From: Halobacillus litoralis
GTDB taxonomy: Bacteria; Bacillota; Bacilli; Bacillales; Halobacillaceae
Length of the DNA: 64,000 nucleotides
NCBI RefSeq assembly: GCF_009856445.1
Contig: NZ_WMFA01000002.1
Span: 868,001 to 932,000 of the forward strand
Direction: 5' to 3'
This document shows positions 8,014 through 17,483 of the stretch, in pieces. Every line of letters begins with the position of its first letter. Position 1 is the stretch's first letter. Made by a program: the position numbers and the translations under genes. The notes beneath the pieces are model-generated. The model made no database searches and was not told the origin of the DNA. It was given only the letters and a program-made list of their open reading frames with translations.

Positions 8014-8511
8014 TCAAGAACTTTCTATAATGGCACATGCGATTCGTTTCCCTGCATTTCCGCTTGGCTGGGACTGGTAGTCATCAGGTCCTTCATGGAT
8101 AATTACTGATTTTCCAATGATGTCTTTCACCTTAAAGCGATCCGTAAAAAAAATCATCCTTGCTCTTCCTTGATTGGAAAACAACACAGGAAAGTCGCCT
8201 GCATGATTCCCATGCGGCTGATCGTCTGGATTCCAGTGACCACCTGCAGAGACGAAAGGGTCTTTGCCATCCCCAATTTCGCATACCCCTTTTTCATGAA
8301 TGTGAAATCCATGAGGTCCAACCTGTTTGCCGTTTTTTGTTTTCTTAAAGTCAGGCAGTCCTTCTACCTGGACGAAAATTTCGACCCCGTAGGGCATTTG
8401 GTAAAATTGGATGGTTCCTTTCAGATTAGGAGCAAGTGGACTGCTTAAAAATTTTGCCTGCGCCGTTTCAGAAGCATACGTTTGTCTGTACGGACCGTTT
8501 TGGATATACAA
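8014..8511 (-). CDS. sodC: Cu/Zn superoxide dismutase family protein without signal peptide
   Basis: A 165-residue SodC-type protein expected to dismute superoxide. Compared with human SOD1, all four copper ligands are present (GFHIHEKG gives two His, GGHWNP the bridging His, VIIHEG the fourth), as are the zinc ligands (PHG, NHAGD), the disulfide cysteines (GVCEIGD, RIACA) and the active-site Arg (GNAGKR). The B. subtilis relative YojM lacks copper ligands and has a lipoprotein signal; here the reverse holds. The start is TTG with AAGGAGG 10 bases upstream, and an in-frame TAA seven codons before it excludes a longer N-terminus. Location is therefore predicted cytosolic, which is unusual. Confidence 0.87.
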   Translation of the reverse strand: MYIQNGPYRQTYASETAQAKFLSSPLAPNLKGTIQFYQMPYGVEIFVQVEGLPDFKKTKNGKQVGPHGFHIHEKGVCEIGDGKDPFVSAGGHWNPDDQPHGNHAGDFPVLFSNQGRARMIFFTDRFKVKDIIGKSVIIHEGPDDYQSQPSGNAGKRIACAIIESS

Positions 8512-8666
8512 TGAATAAAATCCTCCTTACTTTTTATGATGCTGACCTCCGCTTCCCCTTCATACCAATAGCAGTGGCACAACAAATCCCCCTGTTCCGA
8601 GGAGGAGGAAGAAATCCTTAGAAGAGGGGGATGCTGATGTATTACCTTATGTGCGAATGGACTCAT
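8512..8666. other. Gap between sodC and dynA, no supported gene
   Basis: About 155 bases; a 73-codon minus frame runs through it into sodC but lacks a binding site and is not called. An imperfect CCCCCT/AGGGGG pairing has too large a loop to call a terminator. Confidence 0.4.
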
Positions 8667-11600
8667 TTAGAACTTTGGAATTTTTGAAAGGACCCTTTCA
8701 AGATCCTTGACGTTTTCTGGTCGTTCAAGATGAGACTGAATCTGTATAAAGTGATCCGCTGCATCTTCTTTCCATATGTTCATACATTCCATGTATCTTC
8801 TTTTCCACAACTCTGTATAATGATCGACGACTACAGATTCAAGCGCATCCAATTGTTTTTTCAATTCAATAGTAAGGATGGCTGACATCGATTCCCGCAT
8901 GTCTTCCTTCTCATTTCTTTCAAAGAAAGCTTTAGGATTTCTGAACAATTTACGCAGTTGCGCTTTTTCTTTCTCATGAATGTCAACTTCCCCACTGAGA
9001 ATAGGGAGAGGAAAGCTTCCTTCTTCTATCCCTGACAGTTGAAGAGTGGGACGAATTTTGTATAGCTCACTTTCGATACGCTCTTTGGTTTGATTCACTA
9101 ACTGGTCCATGAAGTGCTCCATACGCACGCAAACCGCTTTGACTTCCTGAAGCATTTCAAAACTCAATTCCTCAAGAAGCTGTTTCTGAGCCACTTTCAA
9201 TGACTCCTTTTCGTCTCCTTGGTTCTGAATGGTTGCTGGATTGAAGTGCCGCTTGAACAAATCATTGAAATTAAGCATCATTCGTTCATGAACAAAGTGA
9301 ATCTGTTTATTGGCTTTGTTCTGTATGGCATCTTCTGCACCCTGGTCGAAATTCTTTTGAAGACTTTCAGAGATATGGTGGTGTTCTTTTTTACTCTTTT
9401 CTATTTCTTCAAGGCGCTCTTGGTCGTTCAGTTTACTTGCAGCGATGAAGTTCTCAAGCACCTGTCTGACACTCTTAATATCCTCATTGATTGCATGAAT
9501 CATGATCTCTGAAAGGTCTTCATGCAGGAAAGAGTGAAAGCTTTCTTCAAAAGCTTGAATACCTGAATCCTTTTCCGCTCCTCCCATCTTCTCTTCCAGA
9601 GCTTGCAAACTTGAGAGGGAGAAAAGTTTAGGGTGACGAATTTGAAATTCGTTCAATTGACCTTTCACATAACTTTCCACCTGTTTTCGTTCCTCTTCGG
9701 ATGAGGCCAAATCAGCTGCATTAATAAGGAAAAACATCTTATCCAGACTGAAACTATCCTTCACACGGCCTAATTGCTTAAGGAAGGCTTGATCAGCATA
9801 GGAGAATGGATGATTGTAATAGGTAACGAATAAAACCGCATCCGAATCCTTGATGTATTCAAAACTCACATCTGTATGACGCGCATTGACAGAATCTGCT
9901 CCGGGTGTATCAACGAGAGTCACTCCCTCTTGCGTCCACGGACAGTCATAGAAAAGTTCCATAGATTCGATGAAACAGGATTTCTCTTCTTTGGAAACAT
10001 ACGAAGAAAATTCATCCCATGAGACATCGATGCGTTTCCCTAGATTGTTTTTCATACTCGGATAACCGTCTATGAAAGCGCGTAAGAACGAATGTTTCTT
10101 ATGGTCAAGCGGCTGCCAGTCCGTTTCATTCAAGCTTTTAGTTTTTGCATGAACATCTTCTAATGTGGAAGCGCTGAGATTAAGGGATTCAAGAATGGGA
10201 GATAAATCTTCAAACATCTCTTCTTCTGTCTTAATATAAGCGTCAATGGACCGATCTTTCTTATCTGAGCGGGGTGGCGAAATTTTATTGATCGTCGCTG
10301 TCGTCGGATTAGGCGAAACAGGGAGCACCAAATCTCCAAGCAAAGCGTTAGCAAAACTGGATTTCCCTGCACTGAATGCTCCAAATAAGGCAATCGTAAA
10401 ATGCCTGTCATCCAGGCGGTCCCGTTTTTTCTTCAATTGACTATATAAGCGCTTAGTCCCTTCCAGGGAATGGATGTTTTCCAGCGTTTCATCCGCCCTG
10501 TGCAGGGCCTCTTCAATGGAAGAACCACTGTTTTTAGAAGGCGCGGGATGAGGCGGAAGGTCTTCTTCTTCAACGGCCGATGATTCAATCCGAATTTCAT
10601 CCACATTTTTATGAACGAGTTTCTCTTTTCGTTGCTTCCAGGATTCACGGATCACTGCAGCATTTTCTTCCGACCTACCTTTTTCCAGATACTCATCTAG
10701 GTGGTGACGGTAGTTTTTAATCCTTTCATTCAGTATTTCCAATTGTTTATCTATTTCCTGTATGTTATCAGCCGCTTCAAATACTTCTCTGTGCTGATCT
10801 GCCATTGCTTGTTGACTGGACGCTATAGCCCGAAGGAATAATTGCTTCCATTCTTGTATGAAGCGTCTCGTTTCCTTTTGGATATCTTTGGCCACATCAT
10901 CGGTATAGCGTAAAACATAGGAACCCGTGACAGACGCGCCTCGTTCGACAAGAGCATGTAAGCGTTCCTTCGGGTAATGAAAAGCCTCTTTTTGAACCTT
11001 TTCAAGCAGGTTCTCATCGCTCACTGAATAATGTTCCATCAGCTGAACCATTCGTTCACGAAGTGGCCAGTACAGGTTTTTCTCCACAGACTCTGTAAGC
11101 TTCTTATAAAACGCTTCCTCTCTTGCCAACCGTTCTTCTTCTGTTTTCTTTTGTGTAAACAGAATACCTACCTTAAAGTCCGGTTGTACCGACTCTAAAT
11201 AAGCCTCCGCATATTCACGGAGGGAGCTCGGCATAAGATAAGCGTTTGATATGAATTGACTGACTCTTTCCTGAAAATCTGCTTCCGCCTTTTCATAAAG
11301 AACTTGCTGTTCTTCAAGCTCTTTAAGATGAAAAGGGCTTTGTTTGATCGTTTCTTCCCATTTTTCCTTTTCTTCTCGAAGTTGGGCCATCTCATTTTCA
11401 ATAAGATCCGAATACTGCCTCACCGCTTCTTCAGCGAGCCACTTCACCTGTGTATCCGCTTGTCTCTCCAATTGGGAGGATGAGAAAAGCGTACGGAAAT
11501 CCTTCTTCAACGTTTGAAACTCATTGAAAGGAAGAGAATAATCTCTTAAAGATGTAAAATAGATTTCTTCAGGAGAGATGCCCCACTTCTCAAAGGCGTT

Positions 11601-12254
11601 TGTTACTGTTTTTTGATAGGCTTCAAAGGAAAGTTCTCGTTCTACATGTTTATCCACCTGGTTGATGACTACGGAAAAAGGCGTCTGACGTCTTTGCATT
11701 TCCAGTAAGAACGTGAGGTTCACTTCAGACTGTACATGGTTATAATCCATGACATAATACATGTAATCCATTAAATGAAGAGAGGATTCAGTGATCAACC
11801 GATCGGCGTCATTCGTTGAATCCACCCCGGGTGTATCGACAATCGACACATGGGAAGGCAGGGACTTTCCTGGTTGTGAGATTTCAAGTCCAGTAATTTT
11901 CTCCCCATCTTTACAGAGCGCCTTGATGGTTCCAAGATCAATCTCTGCATCATAACGGACGATCGATCCATCCTGGAAATAGACAAGCGTATAAGGATCG
12001 CCTGTCTTCAAGCGGACAATATTCGCACTGGTGGGAATAGGGCTTGAAGGGAGAAGATCATTTTCTAATAATGTATTGATCAGTGTCGACTTTCCAGCTG
12101 AAAAATGACCAGCAAAGCCGATGATCATTTCTTCTTGAATCAATTTTTCATACAAATCCAATACTTTCTCTTTTTGGTCTTCATCCCCTTGATCTTTTAA
12201 AAAAGCGTATAAATTCTGAATTTTATCAATGCTTAGATCTGTCAAATGGCTCAT
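8667..12254 (-). CDS. dynA: Double dynamin-like GTPase DynA
   Basis: About 1195 residues made of two fused bacterial dynamin-like units. GTPase 1 has the P-loop GHFSAGKS near residue 49 and VDTPGVDS near 150; GTPase 2 has GAFSAGKSS near 625 and VDTPGADS near 785. Each is followed by long charged coiled-coil helices (about 290-560 and 930-1150) that form the stalk. B. subtilis DynA (YpbR), of the same two-in-one build, fuses membranes and helps cells survive membrane stress and phage. ATG at 12254 has a good AAAGGAG 7 bases upstream; the longer frame to 12290 does not. It follows the C45 acyltransferase gene after 75 bases and may be co-transcribed. Confidence 0.93.
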   Translation of the reverse strand: MSHLTDLSIDKIQNLYAFLKDQGDEDQKEKVLDLYEKLIQEEMIIGFAGHFSAGKSTLINTLLENDLLPSSPIPTSANIVRLKTGDPYTLVYFQDGSIVRYDAEIDLGTIKALCKDGEKITGLEISQPGKSLPSHVSIVDTPGVDSTNDADRLITESSLHLMDYMYYVMDYNHVQSEVNLTFLLEMQRRQTPFSVVINQVDKHVERELSFEAYQKTVTNAFEKWGISPEEIYFTSLRDYSLPFNEFQTLKKDFRTLFSSSQLERQADTQVKWLAEEAVRQYSDLIENEMAQLREEKEKWEETIKQSPFHLKELEEQQVLYEKAEADFQERVSQFISNAYLMPSSLREYAEAYLESVQPDFKVGILFTQKKTEEERLAREEAFYKKLTESVEKNLYWPLRERMVQLMEHYSVSDENLLEKVQKEAFHYPKERLHALVERGASVTGSYVLRYTDDVAKDIQKETRRFIQEWKQLFLRAIASSQQAMADQHREVFEAADNIQEIDKQLEILNERIKNYRHHLDEYLEKGRSEENAAVIRESWKQRKEKLVHKNVDEIRIESSAVEEEDLPPHPAPSKNSGSSIEEALHRADETLENIHSLEGTKRLYSQLKKKRDRLDDRHFTIALFGAFSAGKSSFANALLGDLVLPVSPNPTTATINKISPPRSDKKDRSIDAYIKTEEEMFEDLSPILESLNLSASTLEDVHAKTKSLNETDWQPLDHKKHSFLRAFIDGYPSMKNNLGKRIDVSWDEFSSYVSKEEKSCFIESMELFYDCPWTQEGVTLVDTPGADSVNARHTDVSFEYIKDSDAVLFVTYYNHPFSYADQAFLKQLGRVKDSFSLDKMFFLINAADLASSEEERKQVESYVKGQLNEFQIRHPKLFSLSSLQALEEKMGGAEKDSGIQAFEESFHSFLHEDLSEIMIHAINEDIKSVRQVLENFIAASKLNDQERLEEIEKSKKEHHHISESLQKNFDQGAEDAIQNKANKQIHFVHERMMLNFNDLFKRHFNPATIQNQGDEKESLKVAQKQLLEELSFEMLQEVKAVCVRMEHFMDQLVNQTKERIESELYKIRPTLQLSGIEEGSFPLPILSGEVDIHEKEKAQLRKLFRNPKAFFERNEKEDMRESMSAILTIELKKQLDALESVVVDHYTELWKRRYMECMNIWKEDAADHFIQIQSHLERPENVKDLERVLSKIPKF

Positions 12255-12329
12255 GTCTTGTCTCCTTTGCCGTACAATATCCTCCCTCATTCTACTCTTA
12301 AGAGCTGTGTTTACTCAAGGGGGAGATAC

Positions 12330-13379
12330 TTAAAACGATGGAGTATCCATATAGGGAATCGTTTCATCCGTATCCAATGCCCCATGAATCCTACCAGGAA
12401 GAGAAGGGCTCCCATTCAGCCAATCCTTAAATGAGATCCTGGATGGTACCGTATCTCCACCGAGTCCAAAATGAAGAGTCAATGATGCAGGACTGTAGCA
12501 GGCTGTGTGAATGGTACCGCTCCATTGTTTATAGCCATGAGAAAAGATGGGTCCGTAAGAATCATTTAATAAATGAAAAGCTTCTAATCCATTAAGAACA
12601 TAGGCTTGACGGCTTTTGAGGTCATCCAGTCTCTCGTGTGTGTCTGATAGATGCCTGCGGTTTTCCTTAGCCATTTCAGTGAAATGATTGGTACAAGCCG
12701 TCCCCTCCTTTACACTAACCCCTCGAGGAGACCCTTCAATGATTTTAGACGTGCCTCCCGCATCAAAAACGACATAGTTAAACGAGTGTCTATGAGGAAG
12801 TTTTTTTAAAAGGTGAACCGCTTCCCTGGTCGTTTTACATGTTTCTAAGACCATTCGTGTCAGTAAACAACATATAAAGCCGTCTCCGGGATGAATTCTG
12901 TTCACGAAATTATACCCAATACACAGACCATGTTCGTTCATGCCGTCAGTGCGTCCTATAATCCGCTGTGATGGTCCGATGCTTGCATATCCATCCTTGG
13001 GTTGAAACAAAACTAAGCGCCCCTCATACGTTGTGGGGTGGTAATCATAATTTCTCGCAAAATATCCGTTTCCCGTTAAAATGGAACAGCCCGAACCTTC
13101 CCAATCCTGCTGATACCCACTGTATTCATGAATGACTTCAGCCAGCGGCCACTGTAATCCTTCAGCAAGGCCTCTAAGCTCTTCAAAGAGACCTTTGCAA
13201 TAAAAGTCCATTTGTTCCTTAACTACTTTAATGTCAACATCATAGCGAAGCTTTGAGCGTTTTCGTCTTTGTTCATGATGTTTATACAACAGCGTACGTT
13301 TTAAACGCTCTCCTTGTACGTACCCGAAGTCATCATGTCGACCGCGAAAAGCGATCAGCTGAGAAAAAAAAGGTTTCAT
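12330..13379 (-). CDS. C45-family autoproteolytic acyltransferase/hydrolase
   Basis: About 349 residues of the peptidase C45 (isopenicillin N acyltransferase-like) Ntn-hydrolase family. The expected nucleophile is Cys98 in GSGCSIL, exposed by self-cleavage; GNGYFARNYDYH, GRTDGMNEHGLCIGYN and the NYVVFDAGG segment follow, as in the family. Substrates of bacterial members are amides such as acyl-amino acids or penicillin-like compounds; here unknown. The start overlaps the stop of the upstream hydrolase gene as ATGA (13376-13379), which indicates translational coupling and fixes the start better than the GTG at 13391. Confidence 0.83.
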   Translation of the reverse strand: MKPFFSQLIAFRGRHDDFGYVQGERLKRTLLYKHHEQRRKRSKLRYDVDIKVVKEQMDFYCKGLFEELRGLAEGLQWPLAEVIHEYSGYQQDWEGSGCSILTGNGYFARNYDYHPTTYEGRLVLFQPKDGYASIGPSQRIIGRTDGMNEHGLCIGYNFVNRIHPGDGFICCLLTRMVLETCKTTREAVHLLKKLPHRHSFNYVVFDAGGTSKIIEGSPRGVSVKEGTACTNHFTEMAKENRRHLSDTHERLDDLKSRQAYVLNGLEAFHLLNDSYGPIFSHGYKQWSGTIHTACYSPASLTLHFGLGGDTVPSRISFKDWLNGSPSLPGRIHGALDTDETIPYMDTPSF

Positions 13380-14200
13380 TTTCCTGCCCACATCTTATGC
13401 AGCTCGGGATGATGGAGGATATGGTTGTGATCGACTCCTTGAATGATGTCGACCTCAACATTCCACTGCTCCTTCACATACCGTTTGAACTTGTCGTGTA
13501 AGAGAACCTCATCCTCACTCCCCACATAAATGGACACTCGATCTTTTATATCAGTCAATAAATGGGAAGGGATTTTTTCGAGGAACCTTGAGATGAGGAG
13601 GCGGAAGCTCAGCGTTAGTTTTTCACTTTTATTAAACTCATCCGGAATTTCCGCAACTGTCCGATTATTGAACCGATGGATATTCATCTTATACAAAGTC
13701 ATGAGTAGCATGACTTTTTTGTCGAACACCGTATAATCAACATCGGTTCGATCGGTAGACTGCTCTGTCGCATCATCATGGTAGACAGGCAGAGTAGGAT
13801 GAAAAAAGGGAGCGATAAATAAGTATTCGCTCGCTGCACTGTTGTTTTTTTTAATCAACCTTAACAAGTTCGCGCATCCCATGGAGTGTCCGGCCAGGGT
13901 GATTTTTTCATAGCCTTTCTTTTCAATGAAATGAATGAAATCAAATAAATCGTCATCATACTGGCCTATATATTCAAGGTCCCCTCTCCTTGGACTCTGA
14001 TCGTATCCTCTTAATACAGGAAAATAAATGTCAGCTTCACGGAGACATTGATCAGCAAACGCTTCATGATGATGATACTCAGCGGTGATTCCATGGACCA
14101 TAATAATGGCTTCTTTGGATGATGGCCTCTCCTTGAGGACTGTATATTGCAAACGTGTGAAATCTCTTGTCATATAACCAGACCACTTGGCGTCTGTCAT
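13376..14200 (-). CDS. Alpha/beta hydrolase (serine hydrolase)
   Basis: A 274-residue cytosolic alpha/beta hydrolase resembling monoacylglycerol lipases and esterases. Visible: oxyanion-hole region MVHGITAEYHHHE near residue 38, nucleophile Ser in LAGHSMGCAN near 105, a late Asp in YVGSEDEVLLHDKF, and a catalytic His in GVDHNHILHH near 262. Start chosen at 14200 because it overlaps the ykqA stop as ATGA; an ATG at 14209 has its binding site too close. Both ends show 4-base overlaps, so it is the middle of a tightly coupled operon. Substrate unknown. Confidence 0.83.
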   Translation of the reverse strand: MTDAKWSGYMTRDFTRLQYTVLKERPSSKEAIIMVHGITAEYHHHEAFADQCLREADIYFPVLRGYDQSPRRGDLEYIGQYDDDLFDFIHFIEKKGYEKITLAGHSMGCANLLRLIKKNNSAASEYLFIAPFFHPTLPVYHDDATEQSTDRTDVDYTVFDKKVMLLMTLYKMNIHRFNNRTVAEIPDEFNKSEKLTLSFRLLISRFLEKIPSHLLTDIKDRVSIYVGSEDEVLLHDKFKRYVKEQWNVEVDIIQGVDHNHILHHPELHKMWAGK

Positions 14201-15078
14201 TGTCTCCATCCCTTTCTTTGCAAGTACGTTTTAAACTCAGGCACTTTCCATTCTTCCATGAATTTATATTCTATGGATTTCATGTAGTTCTCAGAGAGGT
14301 ATTTCAACCCTCCGCGATGAATTTCTTCTGCATAATGGAAGGGAGGTGCAATCTCCGCTTTCTTTTCTATGACAGTGAACGAAAGAGCCTGAAAGGTGAT
14401 TCCATCGTCTCCAGTCACATGAACAATCGTTGGTCTATAGACTCTCGTTTCCACGCCTTCTCTTTGATATAAATATTCGCGTGCCTCCTTTCCAACTTCA
14501 TAGACCACCCCTTCTACGTGATCCCCGGGATGTTCAGTAATATCGGCTCTTGAACCGTCTTCAAAATGAGTGGAAAAGGCGAGCCTGTATCCATTGAGCT
14601 CCCCCTTTCCTTTAATAGATGTAAAGAGATGGTCTACTCCGTGGTCGCATAGCCTGGAATTGTCCATACATGAACCATAGGCAAAATAATGAAGGCGATC
14701 TTTTTGAATATAGCGATGGACCTTCCAATCGTGATTATGGACAGCTTCACCTTTAGCTTCACGGGGCCAGTAATAGACAAACGCTTCAGTAACTCCATGA
14801 GGTGTGGAAACTTCACTCCTCTCACGTACAAAATAAGGGTCCTCCGAAAGAGTAGAATAGCCTTCTAACTGATCCAACTCCTTCAGTAATGACGAGGGAA
14901 TCTCGTATAATTCTCCATAAGTAATCTCCTCTTCACTCTTCACTAGAAGCGGATAATAAGAATGGCCAGTATATAACTTTCCTTTCACAAAAGCTTGTTC
15001 TGAGAGACATGTTGCTTCTTTCATAAAATGATGATTCTCCTGGTTTTTGCATAGAGAACCGTAAACAAAAACGTTCAT
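14197..15078 (-). CDS. ykqA: Double gamma-glutamylcyclotransferase-like protein (YkqA-like)
   Basis: About 293 residues containing two cyclotransferase-fold repeats: the first begins NVFVYGSLCKNQ (residue 2 on), the second HYFAYGSCMDNSRL near 130. YGS(L/C) is the glycine-rich substrate loop of the family, which cleaves gamma-glutamyl amides to 5-oxoproline. B. subtilis YkqA has the same double build. AGGAGG lies 9 bases before ATG 15078; the frame extends to 15138 without support. It starts 16 bases after the P1 peptidase gene and its stop overlaps the next start (ATGA). The physiological substrate is not known. Confidence 0.85.
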   Translation of the reverse strand: MNVFVYGSLCKNQENHHFMKEATCLSEQAFVKGKLYTGHSYYPLLVKSEEEITYGELYEIPSSLLKELDQLEGYSTLSEDPYFVRERSEVSTPHGVTEAFVYYWPREAKGEAVHNHDWKVHRYIQKDRLHYFAYGSCMDNSRLCDHGVDHLFTSIKGKGELNGYRLAFSTHFEDGSRADITEHPGDHVEGVVYEVGKEAREYLYQREGVETRVYRPTIVHVTGDDGITFQALSFTVIEKKAEIAPPFHYAEEIHRGGLKYLSENYMKSIEYKFMEEWKVPEFKTYLQRKGWRQ

Positions 15079-15094
15079 TCCATTGTTCCTCCTA

Positions 15095-16054
15095 CTACAG
15101 ATCTTTAGCTGATAAAAAGTTCTTCGTTGATCTTGCATGAATCACTGCGTTTTGTACGGCTGTTTCCACCGCTCTTACAGCCATGACACCAAGGCTGTTA
15201 TAATCACAGGAAATTTTTCCTGATCCCATAAAAAACAATGTATCGCCATCCACAAACGTATGGGAAGGACGAATGGTGCGTGCAAGTCCGTCATGGGACA
15301 TGGCCGCCAGTTTATTTGCTGCTGGTTTATCTACAATTGCATTTGTAACGACCGCACCAATGGTCGTATTCCCGCGAAAACGATTCGTCCGCCCTTCCAA
15401 AACTTCATCCATCATCACTTCTTCACTATTTAAGAAGGTTCCCTTTTTCTGCATACCGGCGATTATTTGACCGGTTTCCGGGTTGACGACATCACCAAAA
15501 CAATTAACGGCGACGACAGCTCCCACTTTCACGTTTCCGATTTGAATGGCAGAGTACCCTAACCCACCTTTCATACTGAAAGAAGGTCCTTTTCCTTTTC
15601 CGACGGTCGCCCCTGCACCTGCTCCGAAATTCCCCTGTTTTAAATGGGAATGATGAAAAGCAGATGCTGCAGCTTCATACCCCATTGTAGCATCCGGGCG
15701 CATGTCCTGGTCGTCTTCTCTTAAGTCAAACAAAATTGCCCCGGGGACAATGGGAACTCGAGTTACTCCTACATCAAAACCGACTCCCGCCTCTTCCAAA
15801 TATTTCATTACTCCTGTACCGACCTCAAGACCAAAAGCACTTGCTCCAGCCAGAAACACACCGTGAATATGATCAACGAGGTTTTCGGACTTCAAAGCAT
15901 CGGTCTCTCGCGTACCAGGAGCACCGCCCCGGACATCGACTCCTGCTGTGGCCCCATCTTTATTCAGGATCACTGTGCACCCTGTGTGACAATCTTCACT
16001 TTCTTTTTGTCCAAAAAAGAATCCTTCTATATCGGTAATTTCAATCTCCTTCAC
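15095..16054 (-). CDS. P1-family peptidase (DmpA/BapA-like aminopeptidase)
   Basis: A 319-residue self-processing amidase of peptidase family S58/P1 (DmpA), whose members cleave small D- or beta-amino-acid peptides and esters. Typical parts are VRGGAPGTRETDAL near 41, HGVFLAGASAFGLE near 65, the long Gly-rich NFGAGAGATVGKGKG near 144, and RGNTTIGAVVTNA near 227; autocleavage is expected between Asn229 and Thr230, leaving Thr as nucleophile. Start is GTG, 9 bases after AAGGAG. It is the first gene of the leftward operon with ykqA, the hydrolase and the C45 enzyme, and is divergent from acyP. Confidence 0.88.
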   Translation of the reverse strand: MKEIEITDIEGFFFGQKESEDCHTGCTVILNKDGATAGVDVRGGAPGTRETDALKSENLVDHIHGVFLAGASAFGLEVGTGVMKYLEEAGVGFDVGVTRVPIVPGAILFDLREDDQDMRPDATMGYEAAASAFHHSHLKQGNFGAGAGATVGKGKGPSFSMKGGLGYSAIQIGNVKVGAVVAVNCFGDVVNPETGQIIAGMQKKGTFLNSEEVMMDEVLEGRTNRFRGNTTIGAVVTNAIVDKPAANKLAAMSHDGLARTIRPSHTFVDGDTLFFMGSGKISCDYNSLGVMAVRAVETAVQNAVIHARSTKNFLSAKDL

Positions 16055-16129
16055 TTAAAACCACTCCTTCTAAAGGTTTGCCATAATCTATTTGTGGGGA
16101 AACAAGAGGATAGATGAGGAGGTATAAGA

Positions 16130-16405
16130 ATGGAAAACAATCAAATAACCGTACACGGACATGTTCAAGGCGTCGGTTTCCGGGCAGCTACCAAACAAAT
16201 CGCTGAACAAATAGGTATTTCAGGATGGGTGAAAAACCAACCTGACGGCACCGTTCTTATTGAAGCGGAAGGGGAGCATGGGAAACTACAGGAGTTTATA
16301 AAAAAAATTGATGAAGGTCCTACACCTTTCAGTAAAGTCGAAGCTCTCGACGTGAAGAATAAGGATATCTTAAATAATTATAAAAAATTTAAAGTTGTAC
16401 AATGA
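16130..16405 (+). CDS. acyP: Acylphosphatase
   Basis: A 91-residue acylphosphatase, which hydrolyses carboxyl-phosphate bonds such as acetyl phosphate or carbamoyl phosphate. The phosphate loop VHGHVQGVGFR carries the catalytic Arg, and GWVKNQPDGTV carries the catalytic Asn. GAGGAGG lies 7 bases before ATG. Single gene, divergent from the P1 peptidase operon and ended by a clean terminator. Confidence 0.95.
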   Translation: MENNQITVHGHVQGVGFRAATKQIAEQIGISGWVKNQPDGTVLIEAEGEHGKLQEFIKKIDEGPTPFSKVEALDVKNKDILNNYKKFKVVQ

Positions 16406-16406
16406 A

Positions 16407-16438
16407 GATGACCGCATTCCTGCGGTCATCTTTTTTTC
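16407..16438 (+). terminator. Intrinsic terminator of acyP
   Basis: Perfect GATGACCGCA / TGCGGTCATC stem, TTCC loop, then seven T. Confidence 0.95.
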
Positions 16439-16441
16439 CTT

Positions 16442-17182
16442 TTACTTTTGATGCATTGGACGAACAATGACTTCATTCACATTCACATAAGAAGGTTGGG
16501 TCACAGCATAGGAAACGGCGCGGGCAATGTCATCCGCTTCCAGAGGGTCCATACTACGGTTTTTGAACATTTCAATGACATCTCCGTCGGTAATGTGGTC
16601 GGTAAGCTCCGTATCCACTGCCCCAGGAGAAACGTTCGTTACACGTACACCTGATTTCGAGAGTTCTTTTTCCATACCCATCGATAGGGCTTTCACAGCA
16701 TATTTTGTCGCGCTGTAAACGGTACTGGATGGAAAGACTTCATGTCCCGCAACGGAAGAAACATTGACGATATGGCCGGACTCCTGTTCAATCATTGTAG
16801 GAAGACTTGCATGGATGCCATACAACACCCCTTTAATATTGACATCGACCATCTGCTCCCATTCATCTACATGATCATTCTTTAAGAAGGAGAGCAACAT
16901 GACTCCTGCATTATTGATGAAGAGGTCCACCGTGTTGAACGCTGATTTCGTTTCGGAAACAAGCTTCTCAACATCCTCTCGTTTCGTTACATCTGTTTCT
17001 ATTACTTTCGCTTCTACATTGTATTGTTCAGTAATTTCCTCTGCTAATTCATTTAACTTCTCTGCTCTTCGGGCGGCTAATACGACATTTGCACCTTCAT
17101 TCGCTAGATGATGAGCAATGGCTTTGCCGATGCCGCTGCTTGCCCCTGTTATAATCGCTGTCTGGTTTTTTAGTTTTGTCAT
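16442..17182 (-). CDS. Short-chain dehydrogenase/reductase (NADP-type)
   Basis: A 246-residue classical SDR: cofactor motif TGASSGIGKAIA (residues 12-23), NNAG near 91, catalytic Ser in VSSVAGH and the YxxxK motif YSATK near 155. Arg residues after beta-2 (AARRAEK) favour NADP(H). Overall it resembles the YdfG/serine-dehydrogenase-like subgroup. A binding site AGGGAGG precedes ATG. Convergent with acyP. Substrate unknown. Confidence 0.87.
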   Translation of the reverse strand: MTKLKNQTAIITGASSGIGKAIAHHLANEGANVVLAARRAEKLNELAEEITEQYNVEAKVIETDVTKREDVEKLVSETKSAFNTVDLFINNAGVMLLSFLKNDHVDEWEQMVDVNIKGVLYGIHASLPTMIEQESGHIVNVSSVAGHEVFPSSTVYSATKYAVKALSMGMEKELSKSGVRVTNVSPGAVDTELTDHITDGDVIEMFKNRSMDPLEADDIARAVSYAVTQPSYVNVNEVIVRPMHQK

Positions 17183-17438
17183 AATTTATGTCCTCCCTTG
17201 TTATGATTCCTTTTCTATCTACCCTGCATAAAGAAAAAATATTCACACAAGAACCAACTGACCCCTGATGAAGGCTTTACCCTTCAAGATATAAAGCAAA
17301 TGGAACCTTTGATATAGAGGTGGTTTCACACGGTTGGCTGCTACATCAAATCTCTCACTCTACCCCTGTTGCTACAGGGATCTCTTGAAAGTAATTCTTC
17401 ACCAAAACCCTATTTAGGGAACAAAGAAAGGCTGGTAT
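17183..17438. other. Intergenic stretch, no supported gene
   Basis: About 255 bases between the SDR gene and the ferredoxin terminator. Only a short CCTGT/ACAGG hairpin near 17365 and unsupported short frames were seen; no known riboswitch pattern was recognised. Confidence 0.4.
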
Positions 17439-17472
17439 AAAAAAGACCGCCTCTTAGGTTAAGAGACGGTCT
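17439..17472 (-). terminator. Intrinsic terminator of the ferredoxin gene
   Basis: Stem AGACCGtCTCTT / AAGAGgCGGTCT with a U-run on the minus strand. Confidence 0.9.
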
Positions 17473-17483
17473 GGTTATGATAC

